Assembly (NCBI GenBank): GCA_023411375.1
Contig: JAEYOW010000010.1
Span: 124,001-188,000 of the forward strand
Length of the DNA: 64,000 nt
From: Bacillota bacterium
Lineage (GTDB): Bacteria; Bacillota; Clostridia; Christensenellales; Aristaeellaceae
Reading direction: 5' to 3'
Shown here: positions 8,612-16,755 of the stretch, piece after piece
Layout: the number at the start of each line of letters is the position of its first letter
Position numbering within the stretch: the first letter of the stretch is position 1
Program-made: the position numbers and the translations under genes
Notes under the pieces: generated by a model
The model's database searches: none
Seen by the model: only the letters and a program-made list of their open reading frames with translations
Told to the model about the DNA's origin: nothing

Positions 8612-9649
8612 ATGAAGCTCAGGAAATTTCTCAGCGGGTTCTTGTTCGGCCTAGGCTGCGCCGTGCTCTTTATCGGCCTGGCCGCCATGGTGCTGCCGCT
8701 CATCCAGAACGATCAGCTCCGCCTGGTGCTGTCTTCCTTTGAGATGCCGTCACGCAACCCGATTGTCAGCTTTATGAACGGCCTGATGACCTATGCGCTT
8801 CAAAACTGTTACCTTGTCATGCTCATCGGCGCGGGAATCGCTTTTGTGGGCGCGTCGCTTTTGCTGTTTGGCCGTCCCGCCGAACCAGAGCGTCCCTCAA
8901 AGCCTTCTGTTCCAAGGCCCCGGCCCTACGCCGCCACCGCGGGCGCGGAGGCGGCCCCCGTTTGGCACGCAAGCCGCGCGCCGGAGGCAAAGGCCAAAAA
9001 TCCCTTTGCGGATACGTCGCTTGCCGATATGCTCGCGCCCAAAGCTTCCGCCGGGACGGAGGAAGAGAACCCCTTTTCTGCTTTCGCGCCTATCGTACAG
9101 GCAAAGCCAGTGGAAACGCAGGGGCCGGATAAGCTGGTCATCCGCAGGCCCGTCGGGCTGACGGCGGCCGACCCCTCCGAGCGGTTCGATGTTTCGCCCT
9201 ATGCCCGCCCGGCGTCAGCGCCGAGCCCTTCTATTCCCGAAGCGCCCGAGGTCCCGCCAGCCGCGCCAACGGTTGCGGAGGCTCCCGTTTCCACTCCGCC
9301 AGCTTCTGTTTTGGCAAGCCCGGACGCATCTGAAACAGCCGCGTCCACGCCCGCAGCCGCACCCGAACCAGCCGCGCAATCCACCGCCATGCGCGCCGCC
9401 GATACCCTGCGGCCCGAGTCCGCGGCGGCCCTGCCTGCCGCCGGCCGCAGCCAAAGCGGCTCCCGCATGATCATCCGCTCCACCTTCAGCGCACCGGACA
9501 CGCGGGAAGCGCCGGTGGAAACGCCCGCCGGGGCGCCCGTTCAAACGTCCCCCACGCCAGAGGAATCCGCGCCCCTCACCCAGCCCGTACAACCGGCGCC
9601 GCGTGTCGCCCCATCCCGCATCAAAAGCACGATGGGCAAGCACAGTTAA
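8612..9649 (+). CDS. Two-TM membrane protein with long disordered Pro/Ala-rich tail
   Basis: Encodes 345 residues. Two hydrophobic segments at about residues 8-30 and 62-87 form a hairpin, followed by roughly 250 residues rich in Pro, Ala, Ser and Glu with no recognisable fold. The tail holds several Thr/Ser-rich stretches and ends in a basic segment. The start ATG has a GGAAGGGA site; an open frame upstream to 8447 lacks one. It is divergent from the vWA/PP2C/kinase set with about 235 bases between them. A disordered tail beside a kinase-phosphatase pair could be a phosphorylation substrate, but that is inference. The family is not recognised. Confidence 0.65.
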   Translation: MKLRKFLSGFLFGLGCAVLFIGLAAMVLPLIQNDQLRLVLSSFEMPSRNPIVSFMNGLMTYALQNCYLVMLIGAGIAFVGASLLLFGRPAEPERPSKPSVPRPRPYAATAGAEAAPVWHASRAPEAKAKNPFADTSLADMLAPKASAGTEEENPFSAFAPIVQAKPVETQGPDKLVIRRPVGLTAADPSERFDVSPYARPASAPSPSIPEAPEVPPAAPTVAEAPVSTPPASVLASPDASETAASTPAAAPEPAAQSTAMRAADTLRPESAAALPAAGRSQSGSRMIIRSTFSAPDTREAPVETPAGAPVQTSPTPEESAPLTQPVQPAPRVAPSRIKSTMGKHS

Positions 9650-9668
9650 CATATGTACGGACATTTTC

Positions 9669-9697
9669 TTGACAAATCCCTGATCTATTGATACGAT
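9669..9697 (+). promoter_or_regulatory. Strong SigA promoter for the transketolase operon
   Basis: A perfect TTGACA (9669-9674) and TACGAT (9692-9697) are separated by 17 bases. The predicted transcript starts about 35 bases before the AAGGAGG site of the first transketolase gene. Confidence 0.75.
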
Positions 9698-9737
9698 AGA
9701 CCGAGGTTTGAAACCGCACACGCAAGGAGGAAACCAA

Positions 9738-10553
9738 ATGGACGCTGCAATCCGTTCCACATGCACCCAGGTGCGCCGCGACATCATCAACATGACGGCT
9801 GACGCGGGATGCGGGCATCCCGGCGGCTCGCTTTCCATCGTGGAGGCGCTGGTCGCGCTGTATTACGAAAAGATGAACATTGATCCTAAAAATCCCAAGA
9901 TGGAGGACCGTGACCGCTTTGTTTTGAGCAAGGGCCACGCCGCCCCCGCGCTTTACGCGGTTCTGGGCGAACGCGGCTTTTTCGGCACGGCGGAGTTTTC
10001 CAACTTCCGCCAGCTGGGAAGCATCCTTCAGGGCCATCCCGATATGAAGCGCTGCCCGGGCGTGGACGCCTCCACCGGCTCGCTGGGCCAGGGCGTCAGC
10101 ATCGCGACCGGCATGGCGCTGGGCGCGAAGGCAACCAAAAAGCCCATTCAGGTCTATGCCATCATCGGAGACGGCGAGTCGCAGGAGGGCCTGGTTTGGG
10201 AGGCTTGCATGGCCGCCGCGCACTACAAGCTGGACAATCTCACCGTCATCCTTGACAATAACGGTCTGCAAATCGACGGCTCCAACGACGAGGTCATGAG
10301 CCTGGGCGACGTTTCCGCCAAGTTTGCGGCTTTCGGCATGGATGTGGTGGAGGTTTCGGACGGCAACGACTATGACCAGATTCTCGCCGCGCTGAACAAG
10401 CCCCATACCCCCGGCAAGCCCAAGCTTATTCGCATGAAGACCATCAAGGGCAAGGGCGTCAGCTTTATGGAAAACCAGGTCGGCTGGCACGGCAAGGCCC
10501 CCAATGAGGAGCAACGCGCCAAGGCCTTAAGCGAGCTGGACGCGCAGGGCTGA
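9738..10553 (+). CDS. Transketolase, N-terminal (TPP pyrophosphate-binding) subunit
   Basis: A 271-residue protein matching the first half of transketolase. GCGHPGGSLS is near the N-terminus, followed by SKGHAAPALYA, DASTGSLGQGVS and the TPP/Mg motif GDGESQEG...DNNG at about residues 155-185. It binds the diphosphate of thiamine in the pentose phosphate pathway. Many Firmicutes and archaea encode transketolase as two adjacent polypeptides, and the second half follows about 50 bases downstream. The ATG is seven bases from AAGGAGG; upstream codons in the same frame overlap that site and are not used. Confidence 0.93.
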   Translation: MDAAIRSTCTQVRRDIINMTADAGCGHPGGSLSIVEALVALYYEKMNIDPKNPKMEDRDRFVLSKGHAAPALYAVLGERGFFGTAEFSNFRQLGSILQGHPDMKRCPGVDASTGSLGQGVSIATGMALGAKATKKPIQVYAIIGDGESQEGLVWEACMAAAHYKLDNLTVILDNNGLQIDGSNDEVMSLGDVSAKFAAFGMDVVEVSDGNDYDQILAALNKPHTPGKPKLIRMKTIKGKGVSFMENQVGWHGKAPNEEQRAKALSELDAQG

Positions 10554-10603
10554 GGGCCCTTTCCATCAAATGTCTGTGATTGAGAGAGAGGATGGCTATC
10601 AAC

Positions 10604-11527
10604 ATGAGCGAAAAGAAAGCAACGCGCGTAGCCTACGGCGAATACCTCGCCAAGCTTGGGCATCAGAATGACAAGCTTGTGGTGCTGGACGCCGACCTTG
10701 CGGGCGCGACCATGACACAATATTTCAAAAAGGAGCATCCCGACCGCTTTTTTGACTGCGGCATTGCCGAGGCGAACATGGTGGATATGGCCGCCGGCAT
10801 GTCTACCATTGGCCTTGTGCCCTTTTGCAGCACGTTTGCGGTGTTCGCGGGCCGCGCCTTTGACCAGATCCGCAACAGCGTATGCTATCCAAAGCTGAAC
10901 GTCAAGTTCGGCTTTACCCACGCGGGCGTCACCTTGGGCGAGGATGGCGGCAGCCATCAGGCCATCGAGGATATCGCCATTATGCGCGCGCTGCCCAACA
11001 TGACCGTGCTTGTTCCCTGCGACGCCAACGAGACGGAGCGCTGTGTGGACGCGGCCATGGCAATAAACGGCCCTGTTTATATCCGTCTGGCGCGCCTGCC
11101 CTCCCCCGTCTTCGAGCAGGCCATGCCCTTTGAGCTGGGCAAGGTGAACGTGCTTCGCGAGGGCGCGGACGCGGTGATGGTCTGCTGCGGCGTGATGGTG
11201 AGCGAGTGCCTCGCCGCCGCGGAGCAGCTCGCCGCGCGCGGCCTCAATGTGGCGGTCGCCAACGCCCATACCCTGAAGCCCTTTGACGACGCCGGCATTC
11301 AAGCCCTGGCTGCGAAGTATAAAAAGGTTTTTACCGTGGAGGAGCACAGCGTCATCGGCGGTTTGGGCGACGCGGCCGCCGCCGCGCTTGTCAACATGGA
11401 CGGCGTGCGGCTGACCAAGATCGGCGTTCAGGACGTGTTCGGTCAAAGCGGCAAGCCCGCCGATTTGCTCCGCGCCTACAAGCTGGATGCGCAGAGTATC
11501 GCGGAGCAGGTTGAACAGGCCCGCTAA
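10604..11527 (+). CDS. Transketolase, C-terminal (pyrimidine-binding) subunit
   Basis: About 307 residues with the transketolase pyrimidine-binding and C-terminal domains. The segment FFDCGIAEANMVDMAAG holds the catalytic glutamate that activates the TPP aminopyrimidine. Two in-frame ATGs at 10592 and 10604 follow a GAGAGAGG site; the second has the better spacing (12 against 0 bases) and is chosen. It pairs with the N-terminal subunit immediately upstream to make a full enzyme that moves two-carbon units between sugar phosphates. An intrinsic terminator follows 32 bases after the stop. Confidence 0.92.
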   Translation: MSEKKATRVAYGEYLAKLGHQNDKLVVLDADLAGATMTQYFKKEHPDRFFDCGIAEANMVDMAAGMSTIGLVPFCSTFAVFAGRAFDQIRNSVCYPKLNVKFGFTHAGVTLGEDGGSHQAIEDIAIMRALPNMTVLVPCDANETERCVDAAMAINGPVYIRLARLPSPVFEQAMPFELGKVNVLREGADAVMVCCGVMVSECLAAAEQLAARGLNVAVANAHTLKPFDDAGIQALAAKYKKVFTVEEHSVIGGLGDAAAAALVNMDGVRLTKIGVQDVFGQSGKPADLLRAYKLDAQSIAEQVEQAR

Positions 11528-11559
11528 AGTAAGCTTTATTTCAACAGAATACTCAAATA

Positions 11560-11604
11560 CAGCCGCCCTGTATTGCGTGACCGCAATGCGGGGCGGCTGC
11601 TTTT
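11560..11604 (+). terminator. Intrinsic terminator after transketolase genes
   Basis: CAGCCGCCC at 11560-11568 pairs with GGGCGGCTG at 11591-11599, with further pairing inside the loop, followed by CTTTTCTT. The minus-strand copy is less T-rich but might also stop the small gene at 11611-11730. Confidence 0.75.
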
Positions 11605-11610
11605 CTTGCG

Positions 11611-11730
11611 TCATCTGCCGGATCGGCTGTTTTTGGGCTCCGTAGTCTGGGGCGCGCGGAGACCCATGGCGAGCATAAGGAGCAGGACGATCAGGACACA
11701 GATAATCCTGCTGGTACGCTTCCCCTTCAT
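11611..11730 (-). CDS. Possible 39-residue single-pass membrane protein
   Basis: A minus-strand frame of 39 codons starts MKGKRTSRI, runs through about 14 hydrophobic residues (IICVLIVLLLMLAM) and ends in a hydrophilic tail. This positive-inside, single-TM pattern is typical of small membrane proteins. It lies after the large SH3b protein gene on the same strand and just before a hairpin. The ribosome site is weak, and an upstream in-frame ATG at 11760 has none, so the start and the reality of the gene are uncertain. No homologue is recognised. Confidence 0.35.
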   Translation of the reverse strand: MKGKRTSRIICVLIVLLLMLAMGLRAPQTTEPKNSRSGR

Positions 11731-11791
11731 GGTTGCTTTGCCTAGCAGTTTGTTGTGCATGATGTATTAAATGAGCCCCGCACACGCAATA

Positions 11792-11820
11792 GGGCTGCCA
11801 TGCAAAGCGCATGGCAGCCC
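11792..11820 (-). terminator. Perfect 12-bp hairpin downstream of SH3b/Ig-like gene
   Basis: GGGCTGCCATGC at 11792-11803 is the exact reverse complement of 11809-11820, with a five-base loop. It lies about 72 bases beyond the stop of the minus-strand repeat protein. No T-tract follows on either strand, so it may stabilise or process mRNA rather than terminate it. Confidence 0.5.
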
Positions 11821-11892
11821 AGGAAGCTTTCAGTTTTATTGGCCGGCAAAGGCACAGCGCTACTGCAGCGCAGCGCGCTTCGCCTTTAGCAT

Positions 11893-13020
11893 TCAGGGAT
11901 TCACAGTGACGGTCGCTGTACCGAACTTCGAGGTATCCGCGATAGAGGTAGCCTTCACCGTCAGCGTTGCCGCGGTTTCATCCGCCGCCACAGTCAGTTC
12001 ACCGTTAACGGCAATGGTTGTGGCAGACGTAGGTGACGTCGAACCCTCAACCGTCCACGTCACATCCTGCGCCGGGCTGTTCGTCCCGGTAACCGTGGCC
12101 GTAAAGCTTTGCTTCGCACCCTTGGTTACAGTGGCCGTGTCCGGCGCTACCGTCACGCTGTCCACCGTCGGCGTGACTGGTGCGGCATTTTGCACAGTAA
12201 CAGTCGCCGTGCCGGACTTCGAGGTATCCGCGGTAGAAGTCGCCCTCACCGTCAGCGTTGCCGCGGTTTCACCCGCCGCCACGGTCAGCGTGCCACCCGT
12301 GATGCTCGTGCCCGCATCGTTGGCACCCTCAACCGTCCACGTCACATCCTGCGCCGGGTTGTTCGTCCCGGTAACCGTGGCCGTAAAACTCTGCGTCGTG
12401 CCCTTGGTTACAGTGGCCGTGTCCGGCGCTACCGTCACGCTGTCCACCGTAGGCGTGACGGGCGCGGTATTCTGTACGGTGACAGTCGCCGTGCCGGACT
12501 TCGAGGTATCCACGGTAGAGGTAGCTTTCACCGTCAGCGTCGCCGCGGTTTCACCCGCCGCTACGGTCAGCGTGCCACCCGTGATACTCGTGCCCGCATC
12601 GTTGGCGCCCTCAACCGTCCACGTCACATCTTGCGCCGGGTTGTTCGTCCCGGTAACCGTGGCTGTAAAGCTCTGCGTCGTACCCTTGGTTACAGTGGCC
12701 GTGTTCGGCGCTACCGTCACGCTGTCCACCGTAGGCGTTACCGGCGCATCCTGTACGGTGACAGTCGCCGTGCCGGACTTCGAGGTATCCACGGTAGAGG
12801 TAGCTTTCACCGTCAGCGTCGCCGCGGTTTCACCCGCCGTTACCGTCAGCAGTCCGCTGCCGTCGATGGTGCTGCCCGTGCCGCCGGTCACTTCCCACGT
12901 CACGCCCTGCGCCGGGCTGTTCGTCCCGGTAACCGTGGCCGTAAAGTTTTGCGTCGTGCCCTTGGTTACAGTCACCGTGCTAGGACTTACCGTTACGCTG
13001 TCCACCGTCGGCGCGCTCGT
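11893..13020 (-). repeat. Four tandem ~282-bp coding repeats (Big-like domains)
   Basis: The anchor CTTGGTTACAGT recurs at 12121, 12403, 12685 and 12961, giving periods of 282, 282 and 276 bases. The copies are nearly identical at DNA level over long stretches, much closer than needed to keep the fold, which suggests recent duplication or gene conversion and a potential for copy-number variation. Confidence 0.9.
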
Positions 13021-15051
13021 TCCCACAACGATGCTCAAATCCTTGGTTGCATCGGGGCTGGTTCCATTGCTCGCTTGTACCTTAAAGTTGAAGGTACCGG
13101 CCGCTGTCGGCGTTCCGCTGATTACGCCTGTCGTAGGATTAAGCGCGAGGCCCGTGGGCAGGCTGCCGCCCGCCATGCTCCAGGTGATCGGCGTGGAGCC
13201 GGTGGCCGTCAGCGTTTCGCTGTAGGAAACGTTTAACGTGCCGCCCGGGAGCGTAGCCGTCGTAATCACAGGCGCCTGATTTGCCGTCGCCGGGAACACC
13301 GCCGTAATCACGCCGCTGTTTGCCGCGTTCGTCGCCGTCGCGCCTGCGACGGTGAACTTGTTGGCAGCCACGCCCGTCAGGGTATAGCCCGTTTTGGGAG
13401 AAAGGGTGATGGTCGCGGTGTAAACCGTGCCAGGCTTGAAGGTCGCGTCGCTGGGCGACCAGGACACGGCGCCGCTGTATTCCGTCGCCTCGGTAATCGC
13501 CGCCACCGGCGTGCCGCCCGTAACGGGCGCGGCCACGCCCTGAATGCCGAAGATCGATACCGGCAAGAGCTGCGTCACCGGCTTGGTCGTCTTGGTGATG
13601 GTGCCGGTATAGCTGCCCGTACCCGTCACCGTCAGGGTGATGGTCTTTCCGTTATGCGCGGAGGTTACGGGGAAAGTCTGCGAGGTGCCCGCCACCGTGC
13701 CGTTAACGGTCCACACATAGCTGGCCGTCGCCGTCGCGGGCAGCAGGTTTGCTTTAAGCGTATCGCCCGCATTAGGCGAGGTAACGGTAGCGTCGCTGCC
13801 ATCCGCGAGGTTGATCACGCCAACGCTCTGGATTGCGCCGGACTGGCTTACAGGCTGCGTAAGCCCGCTGCTGGCCCAGCCGGTAAACACGCCCGTGCCG
13901 GTGACCACCAGCTCGATCTGCTTACCCACATCGGCAGCCTTGACCTTGTAGCTCTCGGCATTGCTTACCTGCAGGCCGCCGACCTTCCAGGCGTAAATCA
14001 CCTTCGCGCCCGCCGGGTCAATCGCCGCGGTCAGGGTGTCGCCCACCACGGGCAGCTTGTTGTTCAGCGTCACGCTGACGATCTGCGTGTTGCTGACCAC
14101 AGCGTTGGTCTCCGGGCTGGTGGCGCTACCGGTATAGCTGCCGGTGCCCGTCACCTTGAGCTGAATCTTCTTGCCGATATCGGAACTGTCCACCGTGTAG
14201 GTGGGAGCCGTGCCCTTTTGCACGCCGCCGACAAGCCAGCTGTAGCTGACCGTGGCCTGCGAGGGCGTAAGACCCTGTACCGCCAGCACGTTGCCCACCA
14301 CGGGATTCATGTTGTTAAGCCGGACGTCGGTTACCTCGGTGGACGAGTAATAGTTGAGGAACTCGTTCATCATCCAGCCAATGCGGCTGCCAACGCGGAT
14401 ACGGTCCCAGGTCGCGCCCTTCTCCAGCACGGCCACGGTCGTTCCAACGCTGTAAACGCCAATTTTTCCATATCCTTTGCCGGGGCCGGTGCGCAGCCGC
14501 ACGCCATAGCCGTTACGGCTCCAAATGGTGGCGTAGCACAGCACTTCGCCGCCGCCTCCACCGCCGCCGCCGAAGTTAAGGAACTGGTTCATCATATAAC
14601 CAACCGTTCCGGCGATGTTGAGCTTGGACCAGTAGGAGCCGCGCTGAAGCACCGTCGCGGGCGTGCCCACCGGATACACCCGAATAATGCGGTAGCCCGT
14701 GCCGGGACCGGTGCGCAGACGCACGCCGTACCCGTTGTGGCTGGTTACCACGGCGGTGCCTTCACCGCCGCCACCGCCACCGCCGCCGTTTAAGCTCAGG
14801 TAGCTGCCGTACATATACCCGGTGCGCCTGTCCGGCGCTTCCACATGGTACCAGCTTCCGCTGGTACCCAGGATTTTCACCTGCGTGCCGGTATAGTAGC
14901 TGGTGATGGTATTGGAATTAAAATTCGGTTCGGCGCGCAGACGCAGCCAGCCGCCGGTGACCGTGGCATACTGCGTCGCAGCCATCGAGGTCGCGGGCGC
15001 CAGGCTTAGCAGCAGCGTGGCCGCCAGCAGGATTGCCAGAAAGCGTTTCAT
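11893..15051 (-). CDS. Secreted SH3b and Ig-like (Big) repeat surface protein
   Basis: Encodes 1052 residues. A signal peptide ends near SMA-ATQ (residue 24). Three bacterial SH3 domains follow at about 25-88, 97-161 and 168-236, each carrying a WLRLRAEP or GVRLRTGPG core, and are joined by runs of seven to eight glycines. Two or three Ig-like modules come next, then a putative-Ig (He_PIG-like) segment ending GVISGTPTAAGTF near 660. Four Big-type repeats of about 94 residues with VDSVTV...TKGTTQ...AATLTVKATS fill 680-1050. SH3b domains bind peptidoglycan; Ig repeats usually act as stalks or in adhesion. There is no LPXTG or other anchor, so retention would depend on SH3b. A good GGAGGG site precedes the ATG. 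Confidence 0.85.
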   Translation of the reverse strand: MKRFLAILLAATLLLSLAPATSMAATQYATVTGGWLRLRAEPNFNSNTITSYYTGTQVKILGTSGSWYHVEAPDRRTGYMYGSYLSLNGGGGGGGGEGTAVVTSHNGYGVRLRTGPGTGYRIIRVYPVGTPATVLQRGSYWSKLNIAGTVGYMMNQFLNFGGGGGGGGEVLCYATIWSRNGYGVRLRTGPGKGYGKIGVYSVGTTVAVLEKGATWDRIRVGSRIGWMMNEFLNYYSSTEVTDVRLNNMNPVVGNVLAVQGLTPSQATVSYSWLVGGVQKGTAPTYTVDSSDIGKKIQLKVTGTGSYTGSATSPETNAVVSNTQIVSVTLNNKLPVVGDTLTAAIDPAGAKVIYAWKVGGLQVSNAESYKVKAADVGKQIELVVTGTGVFTGWASSGLTQPVSQSGAIQSVGVINLADGSDATVTSPNAGDTLKANLLPATATASYVWTVNGTVAGTSQTFPVTSAHNGKTITLTVTGTGSYTGTITKTTKPVTQLLPVSIFGIQGVAAPVTGGTPVAAITEATEYSGAVSWSPSDATFKPGTVYTATITLSPKTGYTLTGVAANKFTVAGATATNAANSGVITAVFPATANQAPVITTATLPGGTLNVSYSETLTATGSTPITWSMAGGSLPTGLALNPTTGVISGTPTAAGTFNFKVQASNGTSPDATKDLSIVVGTSAPTVDSVTVSPSTVTVTKGTTQNFTATVTGTNSPAQGVTWEVTGGTGSTIDGSGLLTVTAGETAATLTVKATSTVDTSKSGTATVTVQDAPVTPTVDSVTVAPNTATVTKGTTQSFTATVTGTNNPAQDVTWTVEGANDAGTSITGGTLTVAAGETAATLTVKATSTVDTSKSGTATVTVQNTAPVTPTVDSVTVAPDTATVTKGTTQSFTATVTGTNNPAQDVTWTVEGANDAGTSITGGTLTVAAGETAATLTVRATSTADTSKSGTATVTVQNAAPVTPTVDSVTVAPDTATVTKGAKQSFTATVTGTNSPAQDVTWTVEGSTSPTSATTIAVNGELTVAADETAATLTVKATSIADTSKFGTATVTVNP

Positions 15052-15290
15052 CTGTTATCCCTCCGATTTACACGATTGCCCGTGGGCTGTTACGCTTATA
15101 AGACGTACCGCCCAAGCGAAATCTTCCCACTTCAGGATTTTATTGTACAATAATTTGAGAGCCTTTGTAAATAGAGAGATATGGTAATTCCGGCCGTATT
15201 GAGTCCATTGGCCGCACAGCGCCGCAGCCAACTTGCTGCAAATGCGATGAAAAGCGCCCCGGCGCAAAGCGTCCGGAGCGTTGAAAAAAC

Positions 15291-15737
15291 TCAAGCCTTT
15301 TGTGTAAAGCTGTTGTGGCACCGGCTGCACGTAACCGTCACCACGCCCGTTCCGCGCGGCACGCGCAGCCACGCCCTGCAGCCGGGACACTTGAAGTACT
15401 TGTACTTCTTGCGGTTTTCAAAGCGCACGCGCGCCTGACGGCGTTTGGTTCTGCGCTTCTCGGTCATGCTCAGGTAACGGCGGTTCTCGGCGCTGCGCTT
15501 TTCATTATTGCGTGAAAACATGCGGAATATCGTGTACACATAAGCCGCAAAGCCCGCCAGGTTGAGCGCCAGCCCAAGGAACAACCAGATTGCCGAGCCC
15601 TGGATAGAACCCAGGATCGAGCCCAGCAGATAGCTCAAAAGGCCCGTCCACAAAAGCGCCATGGAAAGCTGATCCGCCCCGTGACGGCCGTTCATAAACG
15701 AGCGGAACGTCTGCTTGATCTTTTCCCAAAAAGACAT
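15291..15737 (-). CDS. Membrane protein with C-terminal zinc ribbon
   Basis: A 148-residue protein. Two hydrophobic segments lie at about residues 23-70, then comes a very basic linker (KRRTKRRQARVRFENRKK), then a C-terminal zinc ribbon with CPGC and CSRC pairs. The ATG of MSFWEKIK has AAGAGGGG upstream; codons 5' of it are unlikely to be used. It starts 24 bases after the J-domain gene, so it belongs to the DnaK operon. The arrangement suggests a membrane-anchored zinc-binding partner of the chaperone set. No characterised family is recognised. Confidence 0.72.
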   Translation of the reverse strand: MSFWEKIKQTFRSFMNGRHGADQLSMALLWTGLLSYLLGSILGSIQGSAIWLFLGLALNLAGFAAYVYTIFRMFSRNNEKRSAENRRYLSMTEKRRTKRRQARVRFENRKKYKYFKCPGCRAWLRVPRGTGVVTVTCSRCHNSFTQKA

Positions 15738-15761
15738 GGTTAAAACCCCTCTTCCCAATGT

Positions 15762-16544
15762 TTAACAGTAAAACCCGCGTCCACCGCAGTTGCAACAGCA
15801 GTTACAAAGCATGTTCGCCATGCAAAGCGTCAGGCAAGGATTTGCGCAGCAATAGGAGGAAAAACCACCCTGAGCGCTTCTTTGCCCGTAGGCGCGCCCG
15901 CCGGCGTTCAGTTGCGCCAGCAGCTCGCGGAAAGCCGGCTCGTCGGGGGCCATGTTGGCCGCCGTGCGCGCGTCGTTTAGCGCCGCAATGCGGTTGCCAA
16001 GGCCCATATTGGCCCGGGCGCTCCAATAATACCACGCGGCCCTGCGGTTTTGCACGCCGCGCAACATGGCCAGCGCGTCCTCGTAGCGCCCGGCCAGCAC
16101 CGCGCGCTCCGCCCCCTTTAGCTGCGGGTCGTTTTCCGTATAGCTGGAGGATTGGTAATTCCGCCGCGCCCCGCCGCCAAAAAGGTCCTCAAAATCAAAA
16201 CCGAAGCCGCCAAAATCATAGCTTCCGCCCTGACTTTGCCCGTAACCGCCCTGACCCGCGCCCTGGCTGCCATAGCCGCCATAGCTCCCATATCCGCCGG
16301 AACCTCCGTAGCCGCCCGCGCCGCCATAGCCGCTCCGGCCCTGGTGATAGCCACCCTGAGCGTTCCCCTTGTGCTTAATCAGGATCGTATAAGCCTCGTT
16401 GACCTCTTTCATCTTGGCCTCGGCCTCCGCCGAGCCTCCGTTCAGGTCCGGATGATATTTCTTGGCAAGCTTTCGGTAAGCCGCCTTGATTTCGTCGTCC
16501 GACGCGCCCGGGGCCACGCCCAGTACCTCGTAGGGGTCTCTCAT
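15762..16544 (-). CDS. J-domain protein with Gly/Tyr-rich linker and Cys-rich tail
   Basis: A 260-residue protein starting MRDPYEVLGV with AAGGAGG seven bases upstream. The J-domain spans residues 1-65 with the HPD motif in KKYHPDLNGG. A Gly/Tyr/Gln-rich stretch at about 85-135 follows, then a helical TPR-like part with LAGRYEDALAML. The last 30 residues hold about ten cysteines (CCANP, CMAN, CNCCCNC, GFYC). It lacks the DnaJ zinc-finger and CTD domains, so it is a class C type co-chaperone that stimulates Hsp70 ATPase. The cysteine tail could bind metal or be palmitoylation-independent membrane contact; both are guesses. It is encoded downstream of dnaK. Confidence 0.85.
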   Translation of the reverse strand: MRDPYEVLGVAPGASDDEIKAAYRKLAKKYHPDLNGGSAEAEAKMKEVNEAYTILIKHKGNAQGGYHQGRSGYGGAGGYGGSGGYGSYGGYGSQGAGQGGYGQSQGGSYDFGGFGFDFEDLFGGGARRNYQSSSYTENDPQLKGAERAVLAGRYEDALAMLRGVQNRRAAWYYWSARANMGLGNRIAALNDARTAANMAPDEPAFRELLAQLNAGGRAYGQRSAQGGFSSYCCANPCLTLCMANMLCNCCCNCGGRGFYC

Positions 16545-16755
16545 CCCCGTCCTCCTTAATGCGATTGCGTTTTGAAAGGGCCGAGGTCCCGCCAAAGCGC
16601 GCTGTAAGGGGTTGTTGTGCCAAAGCCATTGGAAGTCCGCGCGCCCTCCAACCCCGTGGTCAAGGGCGACCCCTGCCGGAGCTTAGGGACGCATCCCTCC
16701 GCCGGCTCCCATCCTCAACGCCAAAGCCCCGTCCTTTAATCCGGACTTCCGTCCG
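16545..16755. other. Intergenic region inside the dnaK operon
   Basis: The 211 bases between the DUF5685-like gene and the J-domain gene hold no convincing frame. On the minus strand a CTTGACCACGGGGTTGGAGG stretch resembles part of the 36.5-kb intergenic segment (CTTTGACTGCAGGGGTTGGG), so it may contain a diverged dispersed repeat. Confidence 0.35.

Noticed and set aside
5676..9649. Full tellurite-resistance (Ter) cluster
   Set aside because: No TerD, TerC or TerB-like genes are nearby; only the vWA/PP2C/kinase part is present.
11771..14793. Long plus-strand open frames opposite the SH3b/Ig-like gene
   Set aside because: They are periodic mirror images of the repeats, have no ribosome sites or signal, and composition follows the antisense of a GC-rich gene.
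11893..15051. Sortase-anchored surface protein
   Set aside because: The C-terminus ends right after the last Big repeat with no LPXTG, hydrophobic tail or basic end.
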